From the NCBI GenBank assembly GCA_024225875.1, contig JAAEMD010000169.1, forward strand, positions 1-18,435: a stretch of 18,435 bases of DNA, given 5' to 3'. Every line of letters starts with the position of its first letter. Within the stretch, counting starts at the first letter, position 1. This document shows, piece by piece, positions 1 through 7,355 of this stretch. Made by a program: the position numbers and the translations under genes. The stretch comes from a bacterium. Lineage in GTDB: Bacteria; Margulisbacteria; Marinamargulisbacteria; JAAEMD01. Under the pieces are notes generated by a model. That model saw only the letters and a list, made by a program, of their open reading frames with translations. It ran no database searches and was not told the DNA's origin.

Positions 1-28
1 CTATGAGCCCTTTTTTATGAATGTTCAT
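1..28 (-). CDS. 5' end of a gene truncated by the window edge
   Basis: The minus strand has an ATG at 28-26 preceded by a perfect AGGAGG (41-36) with a 7-base spacer. The reading frame stays open to the window edge and gives MNIHKKGLI. Nine residues are too few to assign a family. The strong ribosome binding site is the reason for calling it a gene. It lies 95 bases downstream of the 151-residue ORF on the same strand and may be co-transcribed with it. The binding site is partly enclosed in a hairpin (38-62). Confidence 0.45.
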
Positions 29-37
29 TACACGTCC

Positions 38-62
38 TCCTAAAAGTTTATATCTTTTAGGA
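38..62 (-). promoter_or_regulatory. Hairpin overlapping the ribosome binding site of the left-edge gene
   Basis: On the minus strand TCCTAAAAG and CTTTTAGGA form a perfect 9-bp stem around a 7-base AT-only loop. The 3' arm ends in AGGA, the first four bases of the AGGAGG element that serves the ATG at 28. In the mRNA the stem would therefore compete with ribosome binding, as in translational switches or thermometer-like leaders. The pairing is read directly; any regulatory role is inference. Confidence 0.4.
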
Positions 63-81
63 TAACTCTCTCTTCTCTTAA

Positions 82-95
82 AAAAGCATGCTTTT
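82..95. repeat. 14-bp perfect palindrome
   Basis: AAAAGCATGCTTTT reads the same on both strands and is followed on the minus strand by extra T residues. It lies between the 151-residue ORF and the left-edge gene. It could be an operator or a weak terminator-like hairpin (5-bp stem, 4-base loop). The stem is too weak to call a terminator with confidence. Confidence 0.3.
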
Positions 96-123
96 CTACT
101 GGTTTATTTTACTTTGGCTGTTT

Positions 124-579
124 TTAGATGCGATTGCCCTGACTTCCTCGATAAATATTATTGACTTTATTAATTTTGTCTTTAACACTACCAGGGTCTA
201 TAGCTTCCCGTGATAAACCTGCAATTTTAGCAAGCAATTTTGCTCCTGATTTGCTGGATGCATTTAGAGATATAAATTCCGGAGTACTGAACCCCAGTTG
301 CTTAGCAATTTTCAGCCCTGTTAATTCACTGTAATGCCTGGGATAAAGTATTTTCAATACAGTTGTTTTATTGCCTGATTTCAAAAACAATACTACAGCC
401 ATGCCCTGGTCAGGAGCTGAGATCTTGATACCGGTTGATAAATCCAGGTGTGATAAGGCCTGTATCCTGCCTGTGGACTTCAAATAAATATCGCTATCAT
501 CTATAATCCTGTTTTTATTTAATTTATTTTGTATTCCTGTTAATAAATTTGAGTTGCATGCAATTATTTTAAAGATCAT
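124..579 (-). CDS. Uncharacterised 151-residue protein
   Basis: I do not recognise the family. The ATG at 579 is preceded by GAGGT at a usual distance, so the start is plausible. No signal peptide or membrane helix is apparent. The sequence alternates beta-like hydrophobic stretches (residues about 50-80, including MAVVLFLKSGNK) with helical lysine-rich segments near the C-terminus (KLLAKIAGLSREAID, then KDKINKVNN). The protein looks soluble and basic. It reads towards the left-edge gene 95 bases downstream and may share a transcript with it. It diverges from the hexosaminidase gene. There are no cysteine clusters or nucleotide-binding motifs that would suggest an activity. Confidence 0.6.
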   Translation of the reverse strand: MIFKIIACNSNLLTGIQNKLNKNRIIDDSDIYLKSTGRIQALSHLDLSTGIKISAPDQGMAVVLFLKSGNKTTVLKILYPRHYSELTGLKIAKQLGFSTPEFISLNASSKSGAKLLAKIAGLSREAIDPGSVKDKINKVNNIYRGSQGNRI

Positions 580-758
580 TTTTACCTCTTTTCTGGTTTA
601 AAATTACCATTCCCAGGCTCATAAATAATATAGATATATGCTATACTGGAACTTTAATACTAAATAAGTATATATATTTATTATTTCGGTTTTTTTTGAA
701 AAAAATTTCACTGTAACAGGCCAGTACAGAAAGATTAACAGGTAAAAAAACAGATAAT

Positions 759-826
759 TATAGCTGGCACAAATTGAACTGTCCGTTTAAATGCCTGAGT
801 GCAGTGTACTTGCGTACATTTATGAA
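759..826 (+). repeat. Dispersed repeat, copy A (start of the GH20 gene)
   Basis: Bases 759-790 match 2436-2467 on the same strand at 31 of 32 positions (single c/t difference). Weaker similarity continues to about 826, where both copies carry a tacat..atgaag segment. Copy A runs into the translation start region of the hexosaminidase gene. The opening bases (tatagctggcaca) also resemble the terminal repeats of the element at 8529-8836. Confidence 0.75.
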
Positions 827-2411
827 GAATAACATGAATGATAATAATAACTTTTTTTTAAATATAAGGTTTCAGGATTCATATCTGTGCATCATCCTGA
901 TATGTTTTTTTTATTTAATGATATTCAGCCCTGCATTTTGTTTTGCGCAAAATAAAAAAAGTCCCCTGCCTGACTTAAAGGTAAAGTTAGTTCCATGGCC
1001 TGCAGAAATTAAAATAAACAAAACCGTAATGTACCCTGATAAATATATAAAATTCAAGTCAACAGGTAATTCAAAACAAATCAGACCGATTATTAATACT
1101 TTTTCAAAAGATTTACTAAACAAAGGATTTACTCCTGCAAAAAAATTTTTTACTGTTCGTCCACTGCTGATAATACTGATCTTATCTGACAAAGATACTG
1201 TCCATGGTGAAGAAGGGTACAGGCTGTCTGTAAGTGATAACAGAATAAAAATCACAGCTCACAAAGCTAAAGGCCTTTTCTGGGGTACAAGAACAGTGCT
1301 TCAGCTTCTAAGCAATGGACCTGAACACCCGGTAAATCATCTGGAAATAACAGATAAGCCCGTACTAAAGTACCGCGGCCTGATGATTGATGTTGCAAGA
1401 AAATTTCATTCAATGAATTTTCATTTAAAAATGATAAAAAAACTGGCTTCCTATAAAATTAATATCTATCATATTCATTTCTCTGACGATCAGAGCTACA
1501 CATTACCCAGCAAACTGTTCCCTGCCCTGCCGACACCTGAAAGGTACTATACCAGAAATGAAATCAGTGAACTGGTGAAAACAGCAGAAAAATATTATGT
1601 AACTATTGTCCCTGAAATTGATATCCCGGGACATGCAAAGATGTTAATAAAAAAAATACCGGAACTGCGCTGCAGCTATTACAGCAAAAAAAGCAGTGAA
1701 CTATGTATCGGTAAAAACAAAACTTACTCTATACTCCAGGAACTGTTAAATGAAGTAATGGAAATGATACCAGGCCCATATTTTCATATCGGAGCTGATG
1801 AAGTAAAGCTGAGCAATTATCTGAAATGTTCAGTCTGCAAATCAAAAACCAGAGAGCATGGATTCAAAAAAACAGCTTCCTTATATCATAATTTTATTAA
1901 TAAAATGAATAAGATAGTCAAAAGCAATAACCGTCATATGCTGGTCTGGGAAGGGTTTTATCCCAAAAGAAAACCTTATGTAGATAAAGATGTAATTGTT
2001 CTTCCTTTTGATATCAAGTTTTATAATCGAATGCCAGAAGATTATATTAAAGCTGGATACAGCATTATAAATGCATCCTGGGCTCCATTATATATAGCAG
2101 ACAAAATATATATGACAACCCCGGAAATAATAGCAAAATGGAATCATAATCTATTTGGAGAAGGCTACTCTCCAACACCGTACAGATACTGGAAAAAAGT
2201 AAAACCGACCAGCCAGATTATTGGCGCTCAGATGTGCTCATGGTCAAATGAAGAAAAAGCTCAAAGCGGGTTGCTTTTCGGAACAGGCCCAGGATTTCAT
2301 AATTATGGCAGACCTGGACCCAGGCTGCCCATAGTGGCTGAACGCACATGGACCGGCTCAAAAACCAGAGCTAAAGATATTCTGGAAAGGACAGGCGCTG
2401 CTTACTGGTAA
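822..2411 (+). CDS. Secreted beta-N-acetylhexosaminidase, glycoside hydrolase family 20
   Basis: Predicted to remove terminal N-acetylglucosamine or N-acetylgalactosamine from chitooligosaccharides, glycans or peptidoglycan fragments outside the cytoplasm. After a short polar N-terminus comes a hydrophobic signal segment (about 890-945, ending FCFAQ), then a GH20b-like domain, then the GH20 barrel starting near LKYRGLMIDVARKFHS. Family hallmarks are HFSDDQ, VPEIDIPGHAKM and HIGADEV. The catalytic Asp-Glu pair is encoded at 1797-1802; in GH20 the Glu is the acid/base and the Asp supports substrate-assisted catalysis. The frame opens at a TTG at 774, but that codon lies inside repeat A with no ribosome binding site. 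ATG 822 (or 834) fits a signal peptide better, though neither has a clear Shine-Dalgarno. The gene stands alone between two direct repeat copies. Substrate is not determined. Confidence 0.93.
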   Translation: MKNNMNDNNNFFLNIRFQDSYLCIILICFFYLMIFSPAFCFAQNKKSPLPDLKVKLVPWPAEIKINKTVMYPDKYIKFKSTGNSKQIRPIINTFSKDLLNKGFTPAKKFFTVRPLLIILILSDKDTVHGEEGYRLSVSDNRIKITAHKAKGLFWGTRTVLQLLSNGPEHPVNHLEITDKPVLKYRGLMIDVARKFHSMNFHLKMIKKLASYKINIYHIHFSDDQSYTLPSKLFPALPTPERYYTRNEISELVKTAEKYYVTIVPEIDIPGHAKMLIKKIPELRCSYYSKKSSELCIGKNKTYSILQELLNEVMEMIPGPYFHIGADEVKLSNYLKCSVCKSKTREHGFKKTASLYHNFINKMNKIVKSNNRHMLVWEGFYPKRKPYVDKDVIVLPFDIKFYNRMPEDYIKAGYSIINASWAPLYIADKIYMTTPEIIAKWNHNLFGEGYSPTPYRYWKKVKPTSQIIGAQMCSWSNEEKAQSGLLFGTGPGFHNYGRPGPRLPIVAERTWTGSKTRAKDILERTGAAYW

Positions 2412-2435
2412 GTCAATATAATGCACTTTATTCAG

Positions 2436-2531
2436 TATAGCTGGTACAAATTGAACTGTCCGTTTAAAGGCTGAGTGTAGTTTCACAAATTTACATGAAT
2501 GAAGTCATTTAAAAACTTCAGTGTCGGACAT
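2436..2531 (+). repeat. Dispersed repeat, copy B (downstream of the GH20 gene)
   Basis: The first 32 bases match copy A at 31 positions. The 3' part (2492-2531, tacatgaatgaagtcattt.. to gtgtcggacat) matches the reverse complement of 8758-8798 at roughly 35 of 40 positions. This links copy B to the MITE-like element upstream of citC. Copy B also has imperfect inverted ends (ttgaactgtccg at 2451, and tgtccgacactg with ttgaatta on the other strand). That is compatible with a decayed non-autonomous element or an insertion-sequence end. Confidence 0.7.
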
Positions 2532-2598
2532 AATTCAAATTATTTATTATGGTAATTAGTTGCTATTCCCTATTATAATAATCATTAATTTTTGAGAT

Positions 2599-2693
2599 AT
2601 GACAGAAAATGATAAAGTAAATGATTTATTATGAATCCATTTACAGTGAATTGTAGATACTGTTCTGGTCATCCCAGCTTTAAAAAACAGTAG
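2599..2693 (+). other. Two overlapping mini-ORFs, possible transposase remnant
   Basis: In the 342-base gap after the GH20 gene, an 11-codon ORF (MTENDKVNDLL, 2599-2634) overlaps by ATGA a 20-codon ORF (2631-2693, MNPFTVNCRYCSGHPSFKKQ). The second contains a C-x2-C pair in a context reminiscent of the N-terminal zinc ribbon of some IS transposases. It lies just beyond repeat B. No ribosome binding site is evident. It may be a fossil of an insertion sequence or chance. Apart from repeat B and this, I see nothing else in the gap. Confidence 0.2.
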
Positions 2694-2753
2694 TTACAGC
2701 TGGAATAAATACTGTTATTTTTATATAAGAACTTATACAAAGGAGCCTGAGTC

Positions 2754-3683
2754 TTGAGCCAACTAAAACCAAATGAACCCTGCTGGTGTAACAGCAGTAT
2801 TAAATACAAAAAATGTCATAAACCACAAATCCTTAAAAAAGGAAATGTCAGCCCTGAAAGGAAAGTTCCAGCCCATATAAAATTACCGGATTATGCCTTT
2901 AATCCTACTCCGGAAAGAAAATCATCAAGTTTTATAGCCTCCCCGGATGTAATAAAAAGAATGAGAGTCACCTGCCAGGCTGCAAGACGTGTATTAAAAA
3001 AAACCATTAAAGCTGTAAAGCCCGGTATAACTACTGATGAATTAGATGCAATTGCCCATGATGCCTGCATTGCTGAAGGCGGTTATCCCAGCCCCCTTAA
3101 CTACAGAGGTTTTCCAAAAAGTATTTGCACCTCAGTAAATGAGGTTATATGTCATGGCGTACCAGACGACCGTCCTTTAAAACATGGTGATATCATAAAT
3201 ATAGATGTTACTTTATATATGAACGGAGTACATGGCGACTGTTCAGAGATGGCACTTGCAGGTGATGTTAACGAGGTCTCCAGAAAACTTGTGAAAGAGA
3301 CCTTTGAATGCCTTATGCTTGGGATATCAGCTGTAAAACCGGATGCACAAGTAAAAGATATCGGAAAGAAAATAGAAGAGCATGCAAAAAAATGCAGTTT
3401 AGACGTGGTAAGAGCATATTGTGGGCATGGTATTGGTGAAAGTTTCCATAATAACCTCTTAATTCCACATTATTATGATCCTGATAATAGATTCAGGTTA
3501 AAAGAGGGCATGATATTTACAATAGAACCCATGATCAATACAGGTGACTGGCAGCATAGTCTATGGAGCGACTGCTGGACTGCTGTAACCAGAGACTTAA
3601 AGCCCAGCGCTCAGTATGAACACACTGTACTGGTAACAGAAAATGGTGTAGAAATACTTACGCTTTTACCAGAAGAAAAATAG
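2754..3683 (+). CDS. map: Methionine aminopeptidase type I with N-terminal SEC-C zinc motif
   Basis: Removes the initiator methionine from nascent proteins in the cytoplasm. The start is TTG at 2754, with AAAGGAG eight bases upstream and no better alternative. Residues 10-22 carry the SEC-C motif (C10-x-C12-x8-C21-H22), the zinc hook also seen at the SecA C-terminus and thought to help ribosome or SecB association. A Lys/Pro-rich linker follows. The catalytic pita-bread domain begins near residue 62. The five metal ligands are all visible: D151, D162, H225 (in GHGIG), E258 (in TIEPM) and E289 (in YEHTV), plus the conserved H134 in CHGVP. Length 309 suits the SEC-C-bearing form. The gene is apparently monocistronic and convergent with the operon to its right. 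It is intact and confidently assigned. Confidence 0.95.
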   Translation: MSQLKPNEPCWCNSSIKYKKCHKPQILKKGNVSPERKVPAHIKLPDYAFNPTPERKSSSFIASPDVIKRMRVTCQAARRVLKKTIKAVKPGITTDELDAIAHDACIAEGGYPSPLNYRGFPKSICTSVNEVICHGVPDDRPLKHGDIINIDVTLYMNGVHGDCSEMALAGDVNEVSRKLVKETFECLMLGISAVKPDAQVKDIGKKIEEHAKKCSLDVVRAYCGHGIGESFHNNLLIPHYYDPDNRFRLKEGMIFTIEPMINTGDWQHSLWSDCWTAVTRDLKPSAQYEHTVLVTENGVEILTLLPEEK

Positions 3684-3789
3684 TATATTTTCCTTAAGCT
3701 GACAGGAGAAGAACTACATTTAGTATCCGCAGGATTTATGAGACTGTGGACTGCTGCCTGAATATATTTATTATCGCAGCAAAACCATT

Positions 3790-4398
3790 TTATCTGGACT
3801 CAAAACTCTTTAATATAGTTAATCGCTCTTTTTCAAAATGAATAAACAGCTGTGTTCCATAAGATAAAAATACAACAACAAATATAATAAAGTTAATTGG
3901 CATATAAATAGGATCTAACTGAAAAAACCACAAAGCTGAAAACATAAAAATTACATTGGATATAAAACCAATCACAAAGGAATTAAATAATAAAGATAAT
4001 ACTATATAACCTGATATATAAACTATAAACAAAGGTGAGTATATAAAAGTATAGATTCCCAGCAAAATAAACCACAGCTTCATTCTATTACGAAATTTAA
4101 GAAATGGTGACCAGTTATGAGCTACTAAAACCAAAGCAACCGATACCAGAAGAATTATCTCATCCTCAAAATATAATACTGCAAAAAAAGGCACCAGAAA
4201 ACCTTTTAAAAAATCTAATACTTTCTCTAGAACAACCAGAATCGGTGCCTTGGAAAAATACAGATAGTTCCTTTTTTTATCAAGTTTTGAATCTATTTCT
4301 TTTAACCTGTCAAAGGTCCATGGCAGTAAAACATCAAAGGGCAGCAAAGCAGCAAATATCAGAACAGAAAAAAACAGTACTGTTAAATATAAGTCCAT
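3790..4398 (-). CDS. PlsY-like multipass membrane protein lacking the acyltransferase motifs
   Basis: A 202-residue integral membrane protein with five or six hydrophobic spans. Its layout follows PlsY, the acyl-phosphate:glycerol-3-phosphate acyltransferase that begins phospholipid synthesis. An N-terminal span contains LLPF, where PlsY has GSIPFG. Then come LDFLKGFLVPFFA (61-73; PlsY D-LLKG--P) and AHNWSPFLKF (93-102; PlsY GHNWPVFLKFKGG). The motifs that define PlsY activity are absent: KKRNYLYFSKAP replaces GSGNIGATN, FRNRMKLWF replaces FKGGKGVAT, and FEKERLTILK replaces HRENIRRLL. It is therefore probably a diverged, non-catalytic relative. It starts 5 bases after the lysC stop and is the last gene of the citC-gpmI-lysC operon. 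The homology is my reading of motif spacing, not a database result. Confidence 0.6.
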   Translation of the reverse strand: MDLYLTVLFFSVLIFAALLPFDVLLPWTFDRLKEIDSKLDKKRNYLYFSKAPILVVLEKVLDFLKGFLVPFFAVLYFEDEIILLVSVALVLVAHNWSPFLKFRNRMKLWFILLGIYTFIYSPLFIVYISGYIVLSLLFNSFVIGFISNVIFMFSALWFFQLDPIYMPINFIIFVVVFLSYGTQLFIHFEKERLTILKSFESR

Positions 4399-4403
4399 TT
4401 ATA

Positions 4404-5621
4404 TCAATTTGTCTCTAACTCAAATTCTTTATGTAATATTCCAACTGCAATATCAGCTTCCTCTTTATTAATGGCACAGGATATTTTGATTTCCGATGTT
4501 GTAATAAGCTTAATATTTATACCATTCTGGCCCAGTACTCTGAAAAACCTGGCTGCAATACCAGGTCGGGAAATCATACCGACACCGACTATTGAAACCT
4601 TAGCAATAGAATCTTTACACTCAACACCTTCGACTCCTATCTTATCTGCAGCTTTTCTTGTTACTTCCTCAGCTTTATCCCTGTCCTCACCATTAACTGT
4701 AAACGTAATATTATTCACACCACCACGTTCAGTGCTCTGTACTATCATATCTATATTGATATTCTCTTTTGCCAGCTCTTCAAATACTGCCCCGGCTATA
4801 CCAGGGTCATCCGGAACATTTAAAATAGAAATCATAACTTCATTATCACTTTTTGCTATCCCTGTTACAGCCTTTTTTGTCTCCATTTTATTTATCTCCT
4901 TCACCCTGGTGCCATCATCATTTTTAAAAGATGATCTAACATGCATAGTTAACTTATTTTCTTTTGCACATTCTACTGATCGCGGATGGAGAACCTTTGC
5001 TCCTAACGAAGCCAGCTCTAACATCTCTTCATACGATATTTCATCTAATTTTCTCGCCTCTGAGCAATCTCTGGGATCTGTAGTATAAACACCATCCACA
5101 TCTGTATAAATTTCACATTCTCTGGCATTTAATGCTGCTGCCAGAACTACAGCTGACGTATCTGATCCGCCCCTGCCAATAGTTGTAACATCATAGTAAT
5201 CATTTATACCCTGAAAACCGGTTACCACTACTATTTTGCCATCTCTTAACTCTTTATCAATTCTCGTGGTATCTACATTCGTAATCTTTGCTTTTGAATA
5301 TATATTTTCTGTTTTTATTCCAGCTTGAGCTCCTGTCAAGGATATCACATTTTCTCCCAGGCTATGGATGGCCATAGCAAGAAGCGATGCTGAGATATTC
5401 TCTCCATTAGAAATTAAAGCATCGTATTCACGAGGAGAGGGGTTTTCAGATACCTGTCCTGCTAAACTTATCAGCTCATCAGTCGTTTTTCCCATCGCAG
5501 AAACAACTACCACTAAACCAGCAAACTTTTTCCGGTCCTTAACAATCCTTTTTGCAACAGCTTTAATTCTCTCAGCTGACCCTACAGAAGTACCACCATA
5601 TTTTTGAACAATTATATCCAT
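4404..5621 (-). CDS. lysC: Aspartate kinase (aspartokinase), monofunctional
   Basis: Phosphorylates L-aspartate with ATP, the committed step to lysine, threonine, methionine and diaminopimelate. The kinase domain carries KYGGTSVGS at residues 7-15, the SNGENISASLLA segment near 71-82 and GRGGSDTSAV at 149-158. Two ACT domains occupy about residues 250-405 (for example SILNVPDDPGIAGAVFEEL and VGVGMISRPGIAARFFRVL), the usual site of feedback inhibition by lysine or threonine. At 405 residues it matches the monofunctional class; there is no fused homoserine dehydrogenase. The ATG is not preceded by a strong Shine-Dalgarno. It lies 55 bases downstream of gpmI and 5 bases upstream of the PlsY-like gene. 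No lysine riboswitch is visible in the short gap, so regulation is probably by feedback and operon transcription. An internal in-frame start for a beta subunit cannot be excluded. Confidence 0.95.
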   Translation of the reverse strand: MDIIVQKYGGTSVGSAERIKAVAKRIVKDRKKFAGLVVVVSAMGKTTDELISLAGQVSENPSPREYDALISNGENISASLLAMAIHSLGENVISLTGAQAGIKTENIYSKAKITNVDTTRIDKELRDGKIVVVTGFQGINDYYDVTTIGRGGSDTSAVVLAAALNARECEIYTDVDGVYTTDPRDCSEARKLDEISYEEMLELASLGAKVLHPRSVECAKENKLTMHVRSSFKNDDGTRVKEINKMETKKAVTGIAKSDNEVMISILNVPDDPGIAGAVFEELAKENINIDMIVQSTERGGVNNITFTVNGEDRDKAEEVTRKAADKIGVEGVECKDSIAKVSIVGVGMISRPGIAARFFRVLGQNGINIKLITTSEIKISCAINKEEADIAVGILHKEFELETN

Positions 5622-5676
5622 AATATCGTAAACTAACTAATATTTCTGATACTGTCAAATAAAAAATATATCAACT

Positions 5677-7323
5677 TTAATGATCAACTACATCTATCAA
5701 GGAAGAATCATAGTCTTCAGGCTTCTCATACCCTAAAATATTACAGATAGTAGCAGCAACATTTGATAATCCCGGCTCATCAATATCTGCCAGGCGATAC
5801 TCGTAATTATAATTATGATCAACTATTATAAACGGCACCTTATTTAAGGTATGAGAGGTCACTACTTCCTTTTCACCATCTTTCAATCTATACATTACAT
5901 CACTATTCCCATGATCTGACGTAATAATTGTAATACCATCCAGTGAACTAACTTCTTCAACTAAACGACCAACACACTCGTCTACAACCTCACAGGCCCT
6001 GACAGCTGCTTCCATATTGCCTGTATGCCCGACCATATCTCCATTCGCAAAGTTTAACCGACCGAACCTGTACTTACCTGACTTTAAAAGCTCAATTGTT
6101 TTTTCAGTGATTTCATAAGCTTTCATTTCAGGTATTTGATCAAATTGAATTCTATCAGAAGTAATTTCAATATAGTTTTCAAGTGTTTCATCAATATAAC
6201 CTGAGTTATTTCCATTCCAGAAGTATGTAACATGTCCAAATTTCTGTGTCTCTGAAACAGCAAACGAAACAACTTTTTCTGCACATAAATAATGACCCAG
6301 TATATGATCTATTGAAGGAGGCGATACAAGATAGTCAGCTGGTATCTTTTTATCCCCATCATACTGCATCATACCTGCATATAAAATATCAGGTCTGGAC
6401 ACTCTATCAAAACCTTCAAAGTCCTCTTCTTCAAAAGCCATTGAAATCTGAATAGCTCTATCTCCTCTAAAATTAAAAAAAACAACACTGTCCCCGTCCT
6501 GAATTTTTCCAACAGGAGACCCTTCCTGATTAATAACAAAAGGCGGGAGATACTGGTCATTGATACTATTGTCCTCGCTATAAAATGTTGTAACTGCCTC
6601 TTTTGCCGAACTAAACTGACGACCTTTACCTCTTACATGAGCATCCCAGCCTCTTTGTACAATAGACCAGTCTGAAAAATACCTGTCCATAGTTGTGGTC
6701 ATTCGACCGCCACCGGAAGCAATTCTATAGTTGAAGCCTTTACTGGTATTAACTTCCTGTAACAGGACCTCCAGTTTTGAAATATAGGATAAAGAAGTTC
6801 TGGCCCCCACATCCCGTCCATCTAAAAGTATATGTACACATACATTTTTAACATTTAAATCAGCAGCCTCTCTAATAAGCGAGAGCAGGTTATCTATATG
6901 TGAATGAACATTTCCGTCGGACAACAGGCCTATAAAATGCATTATACTGTCTTTTTTAATGCATCTGTCTACCAGTCGCTGCCACACTTCACCCTGAAAC
7001 AGTTCACCTGATTCAACAGCCTGCTTAACAAGCTTTGCTCCCTGAGAAAAAATACGGCCTGCACCAAGCGCATTATGGCCGACCTCGCTGTTACCCATAT
7101 CATCATCCGATGGCAAGCCCACAGATTTTCCATGCGCTTTTAGCTGAATACTAAAATCAGTTTGCATTAAACGATCAAGGTTAGGTGTTTTTGCCATATG
7201 AAATGCATTTGATCCATCTTTTTTACCAATACCCATACCATCCATAATAATAAGTAACAGAGTACCTTTTCTTCCTGTAAATGCAGTTAATTTCTTTAAC
7301 GACAGCTCTTTATCTATTATCAT
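5677..7323 (-). CDS. gpmI: 2,3-bisphosphoglycerate-independent phosphoglycerate mutase
   Basis: Interconverts 3- and 2-phosphoglycerate in glycolysis and gluconeogenesis, using two Mn ions and a serine phospho-intermediate; it belongs to the alkaline phosphatase superfamily. The start ATG at 7323 has AGGAG seven bases upstream. Visible residues are D28 in IMDGMGIG (metal), nucleophile S79 in DDMGNSEVGHNALG, the substrate-binding ASGGGRMTTTMDRY and FFNFRGDRA segments, and the C-terminal TSDHGNSD and TSHTLNKVPF metal and closing motifs. At 548 residues it is about 30 longer than the usual 510-515, mostly from an N-terminal extension before TLLLIIMDG. It lies 32 bases after citC in the same operon. 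Confidence 0.96.
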   Translation of the reverse strand: MIIDKELSLKKLTAFTGRKGTLLLIIMDGMGIGKKDGSNAFHMAKTPNLDRLMQTDFSIQLKAHGKSVGLPSDDDMGNSEVGHNALGAGRIFSQGAKLVKQAVESGELFQGEVWQRLVDRCIKKDSIMHFIGLLSDGNVHSHIDNLLSLIREAADLNVKNVCVHILLDGRDVGARTSLSYISKLEVLLQEVNTSKGFNYRIASGGGRMTTTMDRYFSDWSIVQRGWDAHVRGKGRQFSSAKEAVTTFYSEDNSINDQYLPPFVINQEGSPVGKIQDGDSVVFFNFRGDRAIQISMAFEEEDFEGFDRVSRPDILYAGMMQYDGDKKIPADYLVSPPSIDHILGHYLCAEKVVSFAVSETQKFGHVTYFWNGNNSGYIDETLENYIEITSDRIQFDQIPEMKAYEITEKTIELLKSGKYRFGRLNFANGDMVGHTGNMEAAVRACEVVDECVGRLVEEVSSLDGITIITSDHGNSDVMYRLKDGEKEVVTSHTLNKVPFIIVDHNYNYEYRLADIDEPGLSNVAATICNILGYEKPEDYDSSLIDVVDH

Positions 7324-7355
7324 AGCTTTACTCCTGAATGTATCGATCCCGGATA

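Noticed and set aside
774..821. TTG start giving 16 extra residues on the GH20 protein
   Set aside because: The codon lies inside repeat copy A, has no ribosome binding site, and adds a polar extension in front of a signal peptide that works better from 822 or 834.
911..1255. Minus-strand ORF across the 5' part of the GH20 gene
   Set aside because: It is antisense to a well-supported gene and has no recognisable motifs.
4471..5088. Plus-strand 205-codon ORF across lysC
   Set aside because: It lies antisense within lysC, whose motifs are unambiguous; it has no ribosome binding site or family features.
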